From: Chlorokybus atmophyticus
Lineage: Eukaryota > Streptophyta > Chlorokybophyceae > Chlorokybales > Chlorokybaceae
Assembly (NCBI GenBank): GCA_009103225.1
Contig: RHPI01003491.1
Location: 261,951 to 293,015 of the forward strand
DNA length: 31,065 nucleotides
Direction of reading: 5' to 3'
Shown here piece by piece: positions 7,663 to 16,079 of this stretch. The translations under genes were made by a program, and so were the position numbers. Positions within the stretch are counted from its first letter, which is position 1; each line of letters opens with the position of its first letter. A model generated the notes under the pieces. The model ran no database searches. It saw only the letters and a program-made list of their open reading frames with translations, and had not been told where the DNA came from.

Positions 7663-10600
7663 GTGATGCAGCCTCACTATGATGTTGAATGTCCAGCGGC
7701 TGGCGTGGAAGCGTTGTTGACGGTTGGCGGCATGTGCGCAACGGCAACGCAAAGCGGTATGGTTCGAGTGCCCGACAAGGCGAGGCAGCTGTTGGGAGTC
7801 ATGGCTCTGATCCGTGAGGGCAATGGGCCATGGATGGAGTGCAAGATGCTGGTGGATTGCGGCGCGAACAGCAATTTCATGAGTCGTGAGGTTGCGCGTC
7901 GGCACAAGTGGTTGTCATGGGCAAATGCCGGCTCGGTGGCTCTAGCGGACGGCTATGCGCCAGCAGGAGGAGCTTCCAAGCAAAGCAAAGAGCTTGAAAT
8001 GCACGTGGGGATGATGAAGGATCGCCTACGGTTTTGCTGCATCGAGCTGAACAACGGCTTTGATGGCATTTTGGGGCTGCCTTGGCTTTGGTCACATAAC
8101 CCCGCCATTGATTGGAGGAAGCGGGTGCTCACTACCCCGGAAGCTGGTGGTGAGGTTTTGATGTGCTTCAATGCTTCAATGCAAGGCGCGTGTGTGGTTC
8201 AAGAGCGTGTGAGCTGCGTCGAGGCTGCTAGCAATGTGCTGCATGCGCGTGACGCGCACGACACGACGGCGCGCCAGCAAGCTGCACCACAACATGCTTC
8301 TAGCTCAAGGGGAGGGGTTCCAGAGCTGGTGTCACAAGTTTCTAAGACCAAGATGGAGCAGATCTGGTCCGGGAACAATGTGAAGGATGCATGGCTGTGC
8401 ATGGTGCGTGAGACACCTCCCAAGTCGGACTTGGAGCTGGTCGGCACTGGTTCGGAGAGTTCGAAGGACCCCGAGGTGCAGAGGTTGCTTGAAGAGTTCA
8501 AAGACGTCATGGTGGATGGGCTACCAGCTGGTCTGCCACCCACGCGAAGTGTTGATCACCGTGTGGAACTGATAGAGGGCGTGCACAAGCCGCCGTACCG
8601 ACCGGTGTACAAGTTGTCTCCGGCTGAACTCGAAGAGGCGAGGAGCCAAGTCGAGGACCTTCTACAACGTGGGTACATCAGGCACAGCAAGTCTCCTTAC
8701 GGTGCACCTATCCTATTTGTACGTAAGAAGAGCGGAGCCTTGCGCATGTGCATCGACTATCGGCCACTCAACAACATCACCAAGAAGAATGTGTTCCCTT
8801 TGCCACGCATTGATGAGTTGTTGGAGCAGCTCGAGGGTGCTGAGTTCTTCTCAAGCTTGGACCTAGCTGGTGGCTACCATCAGATCCGTGTTGCGCCCGA
8901 AGACGTTGAGAAGACGGCTTTCAACACTCGCTATGGCCACTATGAGTGGTTGGTGATGTCCTTTGGCATGACAAATGCTCCGGCAACCTTTCAAACCTTG
9001 ATGAATGAGGTCTTTGCTGATCTGATTGGCAAGGGCGTGCTAGTGTACCTCGACGACATCCTTGTGTACACAAAGAGCAAGAGAGAGCACGTGGCATTGC
9101 TACACGAGGTGATGCAGCGTTTACGTACACACAAGTTGTTTGCTCAGCTCAACAAGTGCCGCTTCTTGCTTGAAGAGGTAGAATACCTTGGCCACATTGT
9201 ATCCAAGCAAGGAATCAAGGCAGATCCAAGCAAGCTTGCCGCGGTGCGCGATTGGGCTGCCCCGAAGGACGTGAAGGGTGTCATGTCGTTCCTAGGGCTT
9301 GCCGGCTACTATCGTAAGTTTGTAAAGGGCTTTTCGCACTTGGCGGCACCATTGACGGCATTGTTGAGGAAGGGGGTGGCTTGGAGCTGGTCGGAGGCTG
9401 CAACAAAGGCATTTTCCGACTTGAAAGAGGCCCTGACATCGGCTCCCGTGCTGCTGCATCCCAACATGCAATTGCCCTTTGTGGTGGCGTGTGATGCGTC
9501 CGACAAGGCTATTGGGGCTGTTTTGCAGCAGGATCACGGCAACGGCTTGCAATCGGTGGCCTATTTCAGCAAGAAGATGAGCGGGGCTGAGCTCAACTAC
9601 CCCGTTCATGAGAAGGAATTGCTGGCGCAGGTGCTAGCGCTACGGCAATGGCGTTGTTTCCTTGAAGGCAAGCGGTTCACACTTGAGACGGACCACTCGC
9701 CATTAAGGTACCTTCAAACGCAGCCTCACCTCTCACGGCGGCAAGCTCGTTGGCTCGAGTTCTTCCAACTCTTCGACTTTAAAGTGAAGTACCAGCCGGG
9801 CTCTTCAAATAAGGTTGCGGACGCATTAAGCCGTCAACTCAACGCGCTTGAAACGGTGGTGCAAGTGCAGCCCAAGTGGCTTGACCAGATCCGTGCCTTA
9901 TTGCATGAGGACGCGGTGGGGGAGAAGACCATTGAGGCGTTGGAGAATGGGACTGAACATAGCGGCCTTTGGGCATTGAAGGACGGGCTGCTATGGCATG
10001 GCGATCGCATGTACATACCCAACATTGCGCACATGCGCGTGGCATTGATGAAGGAAGCGCATGATGTGCCAATGGCTGGTCATCAAGGGCTGGAACGGAC
10101 ACTAGCCTTGTTGAAACAGAAATTTTTCTGGTCGGAGATGCATCGTGACGTTAAGGACTATGTGGCATTGTGCGACACTTGTCAAAGGGTGAAGGCGAGC
10201 AATCAACGCGCCAGTGGGCTGCTCCAACCATTGCCGATACCTTTGACGAAGTGGGAGCAAGTTACTCTTGACTTCATCACAGGACTGCCACGGACACGTG
10301 AAGGGCATGATGCTATCTTGGTGTTTGTGGACAAGACTAGCAAAATGATGCGATTGGCGCCATATACGGAGACTTGCACAGCTCCCGAGGCTGCCAAGTT
10401 GTTCATCAAGCATGTGGTGCGCTCTCATTGCCTTCCAAGAAGCATTATCAGTGATAGAGACCAGCGGTTTACTGGCAACTTCTGGAGAGCTCTCCACGTA
10501 ACTCTAGGCACGAGCTTGAAGTTCAGCACCGCGTACCACCCTGAAACGGACGGCCAAACGGAGCGCGCCAACCGCGTCATCGAAGACATGCTACGGTGCT

Positions 10601-11313
10601 ATGTGAACAGCCGCCAAGACAATTGGGGAGACATGCTGGAGCTGATTGAGTTCACCATTAACAACCACAAGAGTGCAAGCACGGGCGTGACACCTTTCCT
10701 TATGAACTATGGGCAACATCCATTGACGCCATTGACGGCGTGGGTGCCTAGCATGCAAAGTTCAGATGTGGAGGCCGTGGACGGCTTTCTTGAAAGGTGT
10801 GCCGACATTACCAAGGCAGCTCGAGAGGCTCTGCTTGTGGCGCAAAACCGGCAAAAGCAATACGCCGATGCGCGTCGCAAGGATGTTGTGTTCGAGGAGG
10901 GTGACCTTGTAATGCTTTCAACCAAGCATGTGCAGCTGGTCACGGGGGTGCGCAAGCTGAGTGAGCGATGGTTTGGGCCCTTTAAAGTGATCAAGGTCAT
11001 CTCGAAGGTGGCCTACAAGCTGGAGCTGCCCAATACCATGCATGTGCACCCTGTTTTTCATGTCTCGCTTCTTAAAGGTTATCGAGGGGAGCCACCAGCT
11101 CGTCCGCCTCCAGATGTGGTTCGTGAAGGTGAGGCTGAGTGGGAAGTGGAAGCAATTGTCACGGACAAGCTGATCCGAGGCGTGCGCAAGTATTTGGTGA
11201 AGTGGCATGGCTATCCAATGCACGAGGCGACATACGAGCCCGAGGAGAGCTTTACCAATGCCAAACAGGTCTTGCAAGACTACAAGGCCAGAGGAGGCAG
11301 TCGTCAAGTTTGA
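7624..11313 (+). CDS. pol: Pol polyprotein: protease, RT, RNase H, integrase, chromodomain
   Basis: The frame is open from upstream of the slippery site to TGA at 11311-11313. Residue numbers here count from the GTG at 7660. The protease motif is VDCGANSNF (D66), with Cys where Thr or Ser is usual. RT spans about 290-500, with D401 in SLDLAGGYHQI and YLDD at 463-466. RNase H spans about 605-735, with D612, E653 in HEKEL and D678 in TDHSPL, ending VADALSR. Integrase has H801, H808, C838 and C841, then the DDE triad D871, D932, E968 with a 35-residue last spacing. A GPF module (SERWFGPFKV) follows, then a chromodomain at about 1160-1200 (EWEVEAI...YLVKWHGY...YEPEESF). All catalytic residues except the unusual protease Cys are standard. 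It is probably made as a Gag-Pol fusion by frameshifting; ATG 7666 is the first possible independent start. Confidence 0.95.
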   Translation, partial: RLTSVAGEAPAEVVMQPHYDVECPAAGVEALLTVGGMCATATQSGMVRVPDKARQLLGVMALIREGNGPWMECKMLVDCGANSNFMSREVARRHKWLSWANAGSVALADGYAPAGGASKQSKELEMHVGMMKDRLRFCCIELNNGFDGILGLPWLWSHNPAIDWRKRVLTTPEAGGEVLMCFNASMQGACVVQERVSCVEAASNVLHARDAHDTTARQQAAPQHASSSRGGVPELVSQVSKTKMEQIWSGNNVKDAWLCMVRETPPKSDLELVGTGSESSKDPEVQRLLEEFKDVMVDGLPAGLPPTRSVDHRVELIEGVHKPPYRPVYKLSPAELEEARSQVEDLLQRGYIRHSKSPYGAPILFVRKKSGALRMCIDYRPLNNITKKNVFPLPRIDELLEQLEGAEFFSSLDLAGGYHQIRVAPEDVEKTAFNTRYGHYEWLVMSFGMTNAPATFQTLMNEVFADLIGKGVLVYLDDILVYTKSKREHVALLHEVMQRLRTHKLFAQLNKCRFLLEEVEYLGHIVSKQGIKADPSKLAAVRDWAAPKDVKGVMSFLGLAGYYRKFVKGFSHLAAPLTALLRKGVAWSWSEAATKAFSDLKEALTSAPVLLHPNMQLPFVVACDASDKAIGAVLQQDHGNGLQSVAYFSKKMSGAELNYPVHEKELLAQVLALRQWRCFLEGKRFTLETDHSPLRYLQTQPHLSRRQARWLEFFQLFDFKVKYQPGSSNKVADALSRQLNALETVVQVQPKWLDQIRALLHEDAVGEKTIEALENGTEHSGLWALKDGLLWHGDRMYIPNIAHMRVALMKEAHDVPMAGHQGLERTLALLKQKFFWSEMHRDVKDYVALCDTCQRVKASNQRASGLLQPLPIPLTKWEQVTLDFITGLPRTREGHDAILVFVDKTSKMMRLAPYTETCTAPEAAKLFIKHVVRSHCLPRSIISDRDQRFTGNFWRALHVTLGTSLKFSTAYHPETDGQTERANRVIEDMLRCYVNSRQDNWGDMLELIEFTINNHKSASTGVTPFLMNYGQHPLTPLTAWVPSMQSSDVEAVDGFLERCADITKAAREALLVAQNRQKQYADARRKDVVFEEGDLVMLSTKHVQLVTGVRKLSERWFGPFKVIKVISKVAYKLELPNTMHVHPVFHVSLLKGYRGEPPARPPPDVVREGEAEWEVEAIVTDKLIRGVRKYLVKWHGYPMHEATYEPEESFTNAKQVLQDYKARGGSRQV

Positions 11314-11328
11314 GGACGAAGCTCCCCC

Positions 11329-11341
11329 GGGGGGGAAGGGG
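11329..11341 (+). other. Polypurine tract of the chromovirus
   Basis: GGGGGGGAAGGGG directly precedes the 3' LTR and would prime plus-strand DNA synthesis. Confidence 0.85.
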
Positions 11342-11996
11342 TGTAACAGCCTGGGGCAGTTTTTGTATTTTATTGTACATAAAGTACTTATTTTGCCTTT
11401 TTTGCTGGCTTGATGAGGGCTTTTATGAGCTTTATTAAGCCCATGTGGCGCCTGCCCCTGCTGCCGCGCGCGACTCGCCTGCGACCTGCTCAACAGCAGG
11501 GGCAGGCGCCACATGGGCTTAACGCGTGACCCACCTGCCACGCGGTTGTGACACAGCCGCTGACTGGACACGCGCTGTGCAGTGCCTGGTGACGCGGACT
11601 GCACAGTCACACAGCCGCCGAAGGCCCAACGCGCGTGGCGGGGAGCCTGCACTTGGACCTGCCTTTAGATTTGGTAGTGAATAATGAAATGCCTGTTAAT
11701 TAGGCTATTTCTTCCTAGTGCTTGTATAAATAGAAAAACCCTGTGTAATGCAACCAACTTTGTTTTCTGCTCTCTGCTGTGAGTATGCTAGTGCATGCTT
11801 GAGGGAGTTGTGGTCCAAGGCACACTGCTGCGTTCTTGCTTGGCGTGAGAAGTAGTAGTGTTCGTGTGCGTGTGCGCGCTCGACGCGTGCGTGCGTGCGC
11901 GAGTGAAGGCAAGGTTCCGGTGTGAAGATTGTGCTCAGCTGCACACATGTGTTGTATGACTTGTGTGCTGTGTATGTGAGCACGAGCATCGTTACA
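11342..11996 (+). repeat. 3' LTR of the young chromovirus
   Basis: 655 bp, identical to the 5' LTR except for eight substitutions, including C at the centre of the left palindrome arm, which makes that hairpin perfect here. TATAAATA lies at 11725-11732. Confidence 0.97.
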
Positions 11997-12001
11997 CTCC
12001 C
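11997..12001. repeat. Target-site duplication of the chromovirus, right copy
   Basis: CTCCC, identical to 5846-5850. Confidence 0.95.
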
Positions 12002-12190
12002 CCCTGTCCATGTTGTATTGAAAGAGGCGGTCACCCGTGTGATGGGCTTGGTGAAAGAGTAAGCCACATGAAGGAGCGTACTGAGCCAATGGCGAGGAGT
12101 GTAGACGCTTCCAGTGGGCAGGCCAGACGACACCTTTCTTGTCTGACTCACTCCTGCATGTAAGTACTAATGCGATGGGCATGCCAAGAC
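12002..12190 (-). pseudogene. LINE zf-RVT domain, proximal half
   Basis: The minus-strand frame reads VVWPAHWKRLHSSPL, then CGLLFHQAHHTGDRLFQYNM, reaching the CTCCC target site. This is the start of the zf-RVT domain ('W..L..S.L.....FLWR..H..LP..DRL'). It continues in frame at 5845. Upstream (12190-12360) the reading breaks by frameshift, so the LINE protein was already decayed. Confidence 0.65.
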
Positions 12191-12964
12191 GCCTGCACTG
12201 CATACCCTACCTTGGAGCTATACTTCCATAATGAGAGCGCTGATGGGGATGTGTGTGTTGCTGTCGTCCAACAGTGAACAGCGCTGGGTTCAGTTGAAGG
12301 AGGACCAATGGGACACTGCCAACTACCCGCCAACCAGTGAAGTTCTTTGCTGGTAGTAGTTCCAACCATTGAGGGCTGTCGATGGTTGAGGCCGGGGAAG
12401 GAAGGGAAGACCTTCAGCTATGCGGGGGAGGAAGAATTTCGATCCGCATGATGCTATGAAGGCCAATAGATGTAGCATACGGCAGTGTAAGGGTGTCCGC
12501 CTTTGGCCCGATCAGCTGAAAAAGAGTGCCTGTACAGCGTTTGCCAAGCGCCGTATCCACATAAACAGCAGTGTGTAGTGGACGGGCTGGGGATGCCCCA
12601 CCACTTACTGGCTGAGGTTGTCCCACTCTAGACGATATAATGTCAAGCCAAGAGCTGGGGAGGGACGGCCGCAGGGAAATACAGAGGGGTTGTGTCCCGG
12701 ATAGAGACAGCGTTGGGAGCCATTGTGAAGGTTGCCACGGTGTTAAGGGACCTTGTGGTGGTGTTCCACATATCGTTCACAGCCAGGAACCTTGCCTCCA
12801 CCGTCTTTGAAAAGCACTGATGGATTCCAGCACAACTTCCTGCTCATCTATGATACGGGGCTTAAGGAAGAGAGGCTGGCAAAGGACTTTGTCGTATACA
12901 GCCGGCTGAGAAGGGGTGAGGGGGCGGACTTGCAACCAGACCTCAATTATCGTTGCGTGAGGGT

Positions 12965-12975
12965 TGCATACTCAC
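12965..12975. repeat. Target-site duplication of the LINE, 5' copy
   Basis: TGCATACTCAC, one mismatch to 5088-5098. Confidence 0.6.
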
Positions 12976-14022
12976 TTCTCCCCCTTTCAACTGTTGCGAC
13001 CACGAGCCATGATATCGAGGGATAACCACGCATGCCTTCTTTGTAGAATGAGGCTTGCTGTCAGAGGCAGATCGCTCGGGAGCTGAACGTGGTGCCGCAG
13101 GCGTTGCAGCTGAACATACGGCATTGCCAATAGCTGTCGCTATTATGATATGCATGAGTAGCGACTTACGCCACTCTACCCTAATGGACATGTGTTGATG
13201 GCAACATGCTTGAGCAGGTCGTGGTCCAAGCCACGCCTGAACATGTCCGACTGGTCAGCATCATTGATAGGCAGGCGGCTAGCATTGATCTTGCTGACAT
13301 ATAATTGAAAGTCTTAAAACGTATTGCTGAACAGAACACCCGTTTTGCTTCATGGTATGCAGCTCGTTGTGAGCTTGCTGAGCAAAATCCTTCCATCATA
13401 ATGCCGCTCCATGAATGCAACCAATGCAGCAACAGTGGTCAGAGTGGTATCCCGACCATTTTGCCAATACCACTTAGCGAGTGCATTATTACAAATTAGC
13501 AGTGAAATCACACGCAACTTGAATGGCTTAAAAGAGTGAAGACGAAATGTACGCCCCCAACTTTACAAACCAATTAAAGATAGCGCCTGACTTTTTTAAG
13601 TTAAATTCCTCGGCCTAAGACGTGCCAAAGCTTGTATGGGCTATGCAGTACGCTCTATACATTCTGCAAGCGGTGCCTTAAGTGTCGAGACCTTAAATCG
13701 AAAATCCCACACATGAATCCCGTATTCATTGTACAATTCAGCAGTCGTAAAAAACACTCTACGAGGATCTTTGCCAAACTTGGCGAGGATATGCTTCACA
13801 CCTCTATATTTTCCTTTTCCAAGATAAAGACGAAATCCGGCTGCAATACCAATCCTCTGAAGCAGCATCGTTTACGGGGTCATCTGCGATGATGTTGTCC
13901 TCAGCATCAGAGGGATGTGGCATCGCCTCCAATGAGGACTCCTTCTCACGAGAGATAGGCTCATTTTTTAACTCTTCCTCTTTTAACGAGGGGACAGCTA
14001 CGGAGGCACTTCCTTCAGCCAT
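12976..14022 (-). pseudogene. gag remnant of the old gypsy element
   Basis: On the minus strand an ATG at 14022 opens an acidic 72-codon frame (MAEGSASVAVPSLKEEEL...). After a frameshift there is a 75-codon frame (13641-13868) with RLYLGKGKYRGVKHILAKFG that I do not recognise. Around 13400-13480 reads WYWQNGRDTTLTTVAALVAF, and around 13195-13345 reads DFQLYVSKINASRLPINDAD then MFRRGLDHDLLKHV, matching the Gag pattern 'A..WW...W..F' and 'F..L........F..GL...L...V'. Several in-frame stops interrupt it. The tail (12976-13191) lacks a visible zinc knuckle. The LINE inserted at its 3' end. Confidence 0.6.
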
Positions 14023-14976
14023 TTGCCCTACAAGGAAGCAAAATGGAGAAGTGAGAACCTCACAAGAATATTCAGCTTAACGATATGCTCAATATGACAC
14101 CAAGTCCCCAACCGAATCCAAACAAATTTTAAAATAAGACTGGTTCGGATTTGGTTTGGGTATCTATTGTTGGATGTGAATTGTCACCAAACACAACATA
14201 CCTCTGGAATACCTCAAAATACCTCTCTAGTAGGAGAGGTATATCCCATTCAAAGGAGACAAAAACGTCCTAGCCCTTCCCCCAAACTGTCTTCCACGTC
14301 CCGACCATAAGCTTTGAGTCAGAGGGGGAGAGGTTAGCTACAGCCCGGGTTGCGACTTACGGGCTCGGCGTAAAGCCGTTACAGAGGTGAGTCGTTGCAA
14401 TGGCAGTGATTGACAGTGAAGATAGTGATTAGCAAGACGGTAACAAGCAATCACTGGCAGGCAATTACTGCAAGCAATGACTATGCGTGCATTACTGATT
14501 GGCAAGTAATTAATTTAGCAACTACACTGACATGGCAACGACTGTATGACAAGCACTGATGAAGTGCACTAACAAGCCCACACACACGCAAGCACTGGCA
14601 GTTAATGGCAGTTAATAATGATGCGGTGATGTGACAAGCAGTGATGATATCACCGACAAGGACATGTACACGCAAGCACAGGTAAGTCATCAACAAGTCG
14701 AGTCCAGTTGACAGTGCACACCTTTCACGTCGGCGGCGGTAAAAGTGTCAGCTACTGCTCGAACAGGAGGTGGTGCACGGAAGCAAACCTGAAAGGCTGC
14801 TGGCGTGGAGGAGTACCGAGGCTGCTGCCGCCGCTTCTTAGTGGTGCAAAGCAGGTTGTCACCGCCCATAAATACTCACGTTGCCCACGAGCTCCTGGTT
14901 ACCAATGTAATAGCACTATCGTGGCAGGTAATGCCCCTTCAATCCTCTACCCCAACACCCACACCGCCGGAGACAA
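14023..14976 (-). other. Leader region of the old gypsy element, no gene seen
   Basis: Between the PBS and the gag-like ATG on the minus strand I see no coding motif. The stretch 14390-14700 is rich in irregular repeats of AAGCARTGA/GGCAGTTA type (AGCAATCACTGGCAGGCAATTACTGCAAGCAATGA and similar), short tandem-like but diverged. Confidence 0.5.
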
Positions 14977-14987
14977 GCCGTATCACA
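14977..14987 (-). other. Weak primer binding site of the old gypsy element
   Basis: On the minus strand TGTGATACGGC follows the LTR end GGCA after one base. It resembles TGGTATCGGAGC with several changes and has the same one-base spacing as the two other PBSs in the window. Confidence 0.4.
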
Positions 14988-14988
14988 C

Positions 14989-15467
14989 TGCCGGCAGCAT
15001 GGCGCTGCAAGGGGTAGAAGACTGATTGAGGGCCCATATTTTTACAGGGCCTTTTATAAATCAAGAGCATATTGCCATGATGCATCTTAATATTGAACTC
15101 ACAATGAGATATCATCCCTACAGATAGGGTTGCCGCTTAGAGATCTCGTGTGAGCTAATTAGAGCTTAGAGATTGAATGATAAGGTCCTCAATAGTAAGG
15201 ACATATGGATAGGGTACATAGCGACTAAGTACCTAATTTGATATGTGGCTATAATGACCGCATATATGAAATGTGACATTAAATAGGCTTGAATAGGCGA
15301 CTCTACCCCTATTGGGACCCATTAAAGCTATGATGAAGCAGTATAAGCCTTGATAAGCAAGGACCTGTGTAGAAAAGAGGCATATACAAATATTTAAATA
15401 TACCTATTCGTACAAAATGTGTCATTGATGTAGCACGAATACCCCTATTATTATTGCTCCCGCTACA
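14989..15467 (-). repeat. 5' LTR of the old gypsy element
   Basis: 479 bp, starting TGTAGCGGGAGCAATAATAA and ending TGCCGGCA in element orientation. It aligns with 1160-1634 throughout, with many substitutions. Confidence 0.75.
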
Positions 15468-16079
15468 ATTTCACATGAGCGCCCGTTATGCAGCGCAGTC
15501 AGCAACGCACAATAATCCATACATCATCAATGCAACTTGTTGCCGTTGAAAGCATCATTAAGTTTTTGGTGCACAACTACCTTATCACTGCCCATGCCCT
15601 CTTTAACAAACACCCGCTCTAACATGAAACTTGAGCTGTTGCTTGAATAACCTTAACGTGTGCGGTTTAAAGTGAACCTGTGAAGCAAATTGACTGCAAT
15701 ACGTGTGAACAAAAGAGCATGCGGCATTATTCTTGCCTTGAAGGGCAGGGAAGCTATCTATGGTTAAGCTGCTGCAAGTAAATTAAGCTACCAAAGTTTT
15801 AATTATGTGAGCACTATTGCATACTTCAGTTTGCTTCATGCCAAGCGCTCCTTCAGTCAAATTCATACCCGTGTCTTCTGGGGCCTTCCACGTTCCAGTA
15901 CAAGACTTGTCATGTACATGGCAACTTGTTTGGACTCCGTACACAATGTCGTGTTTGGGCCAAATCACACCCTGCATGCACAGTGCCAGGCTGAAGCATT
16001 CGCCAGCAGGAGAGCGAGCGACGGCGGTGCCGGCGGCGGCCGCAGCATTGCTCCGCAAGTTGCCGTCAGCTTCCTTTCT
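15468..16079. other. Intergenic region upstream of the dehydrogenase gene
   Basis: No gene or repeat recognised. The end (about 15990-16079) is GC-rich and probably holds the 5' untranslated region of the dehydrogenase gene. No clear TATA box was seen. Confidence 0.4.

Larger units (their letters stand above)
5851..11996 (+). mobile_element. Young full-length chromovirus (Ty3/gypsy) inserted in the LINE
   Basis: This 6146-bp element has LTRs at 5851-6505 and 11342-11996 (655 bp each), a PBS one base after the 5' LTR, gag, pol with protease-RT-RNase H-integrase-chromodomain, a G-rich polypurine tract and a perfect CTCCC duplication. I count eight differences between the LTRs (about 1.2 percent), so insertion is recent compared with the rest of the nest. 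The pol frame is intact, but gag carries two indels, so this copy probably cannot move without Gag from elsewhere, unless the indels are sequencing errors. It lies opposite in orientation to the LINE and the old gypsy element. Confidence 0.97.
5099..12964 (-). mobile_element. 5'-truncated LINE fragment (non-LTR retrotransposon), split by the chromovirus
   Basis: Without the inserted chromovirus the LINE is about 1.7 kb (5099-5850 and 12002-12964) on the minus strand. It covers only the region after reverse transcriptase: a divergent stretch (about 12360-12900, with stops), then a zinc-finger (zf-RVT) domain, then an untranslated-looking 3' region. The RT itself is absent, as is usual for 5'-truncated LINEs. 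On the coding strand the 3' end reads AAAAAGAAAAG followed by a run of G instead of a plain poly(A). The 11-bp flanking duplication and the restored gag-protease frame of the old gypsy element define both ends. Confidence 0.65.
1160..15467 (-). mobile_element. Old, decayed Ty3/gypsy LTR retrotransposon, host of nested insertions
   Basis: On the minus strand the order is: LTR (14989-15467), weak PBS, gag remnant, protease, RT, RNase H, integrase C-terminus with chromodomain-like end, polypurine tract, LTR (1160-1634). The element is interrupted by a LINE (5099-12964, itself carrying a chromovirus) and a TRIM (2076-2605). Removing the LINE with one copy of its duplication brings the gag reading frame (ending near 12976) into the same frame as the protease region (starting near 5087), with one stop between. 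This supports the reconstruction. The two LTRs are of near-equal length (475 and 479 bp) but differ at roughly a quarter to a third of positions, so the insertion is old. No matching target-site duplication was found (CTGAC at 1155-1159 against ATTTC at 15468-15472). It is also possible, though less likely, that the two LTRs come from different copies. Confidence 0.75.

Noticed and set aside
10918-11652. 244-codon minus-strand frame
   Set aside because: It overlaps the conserved 3' end of pol and the 3' LTR and shows no domain; it is a shadow of the chromovirus.
1155-15472. Target-site duplication of the old gypsy element
   Set aside because: CTGAC and ATTTC do not match; if one existed it has decayed or an end is misplaced.
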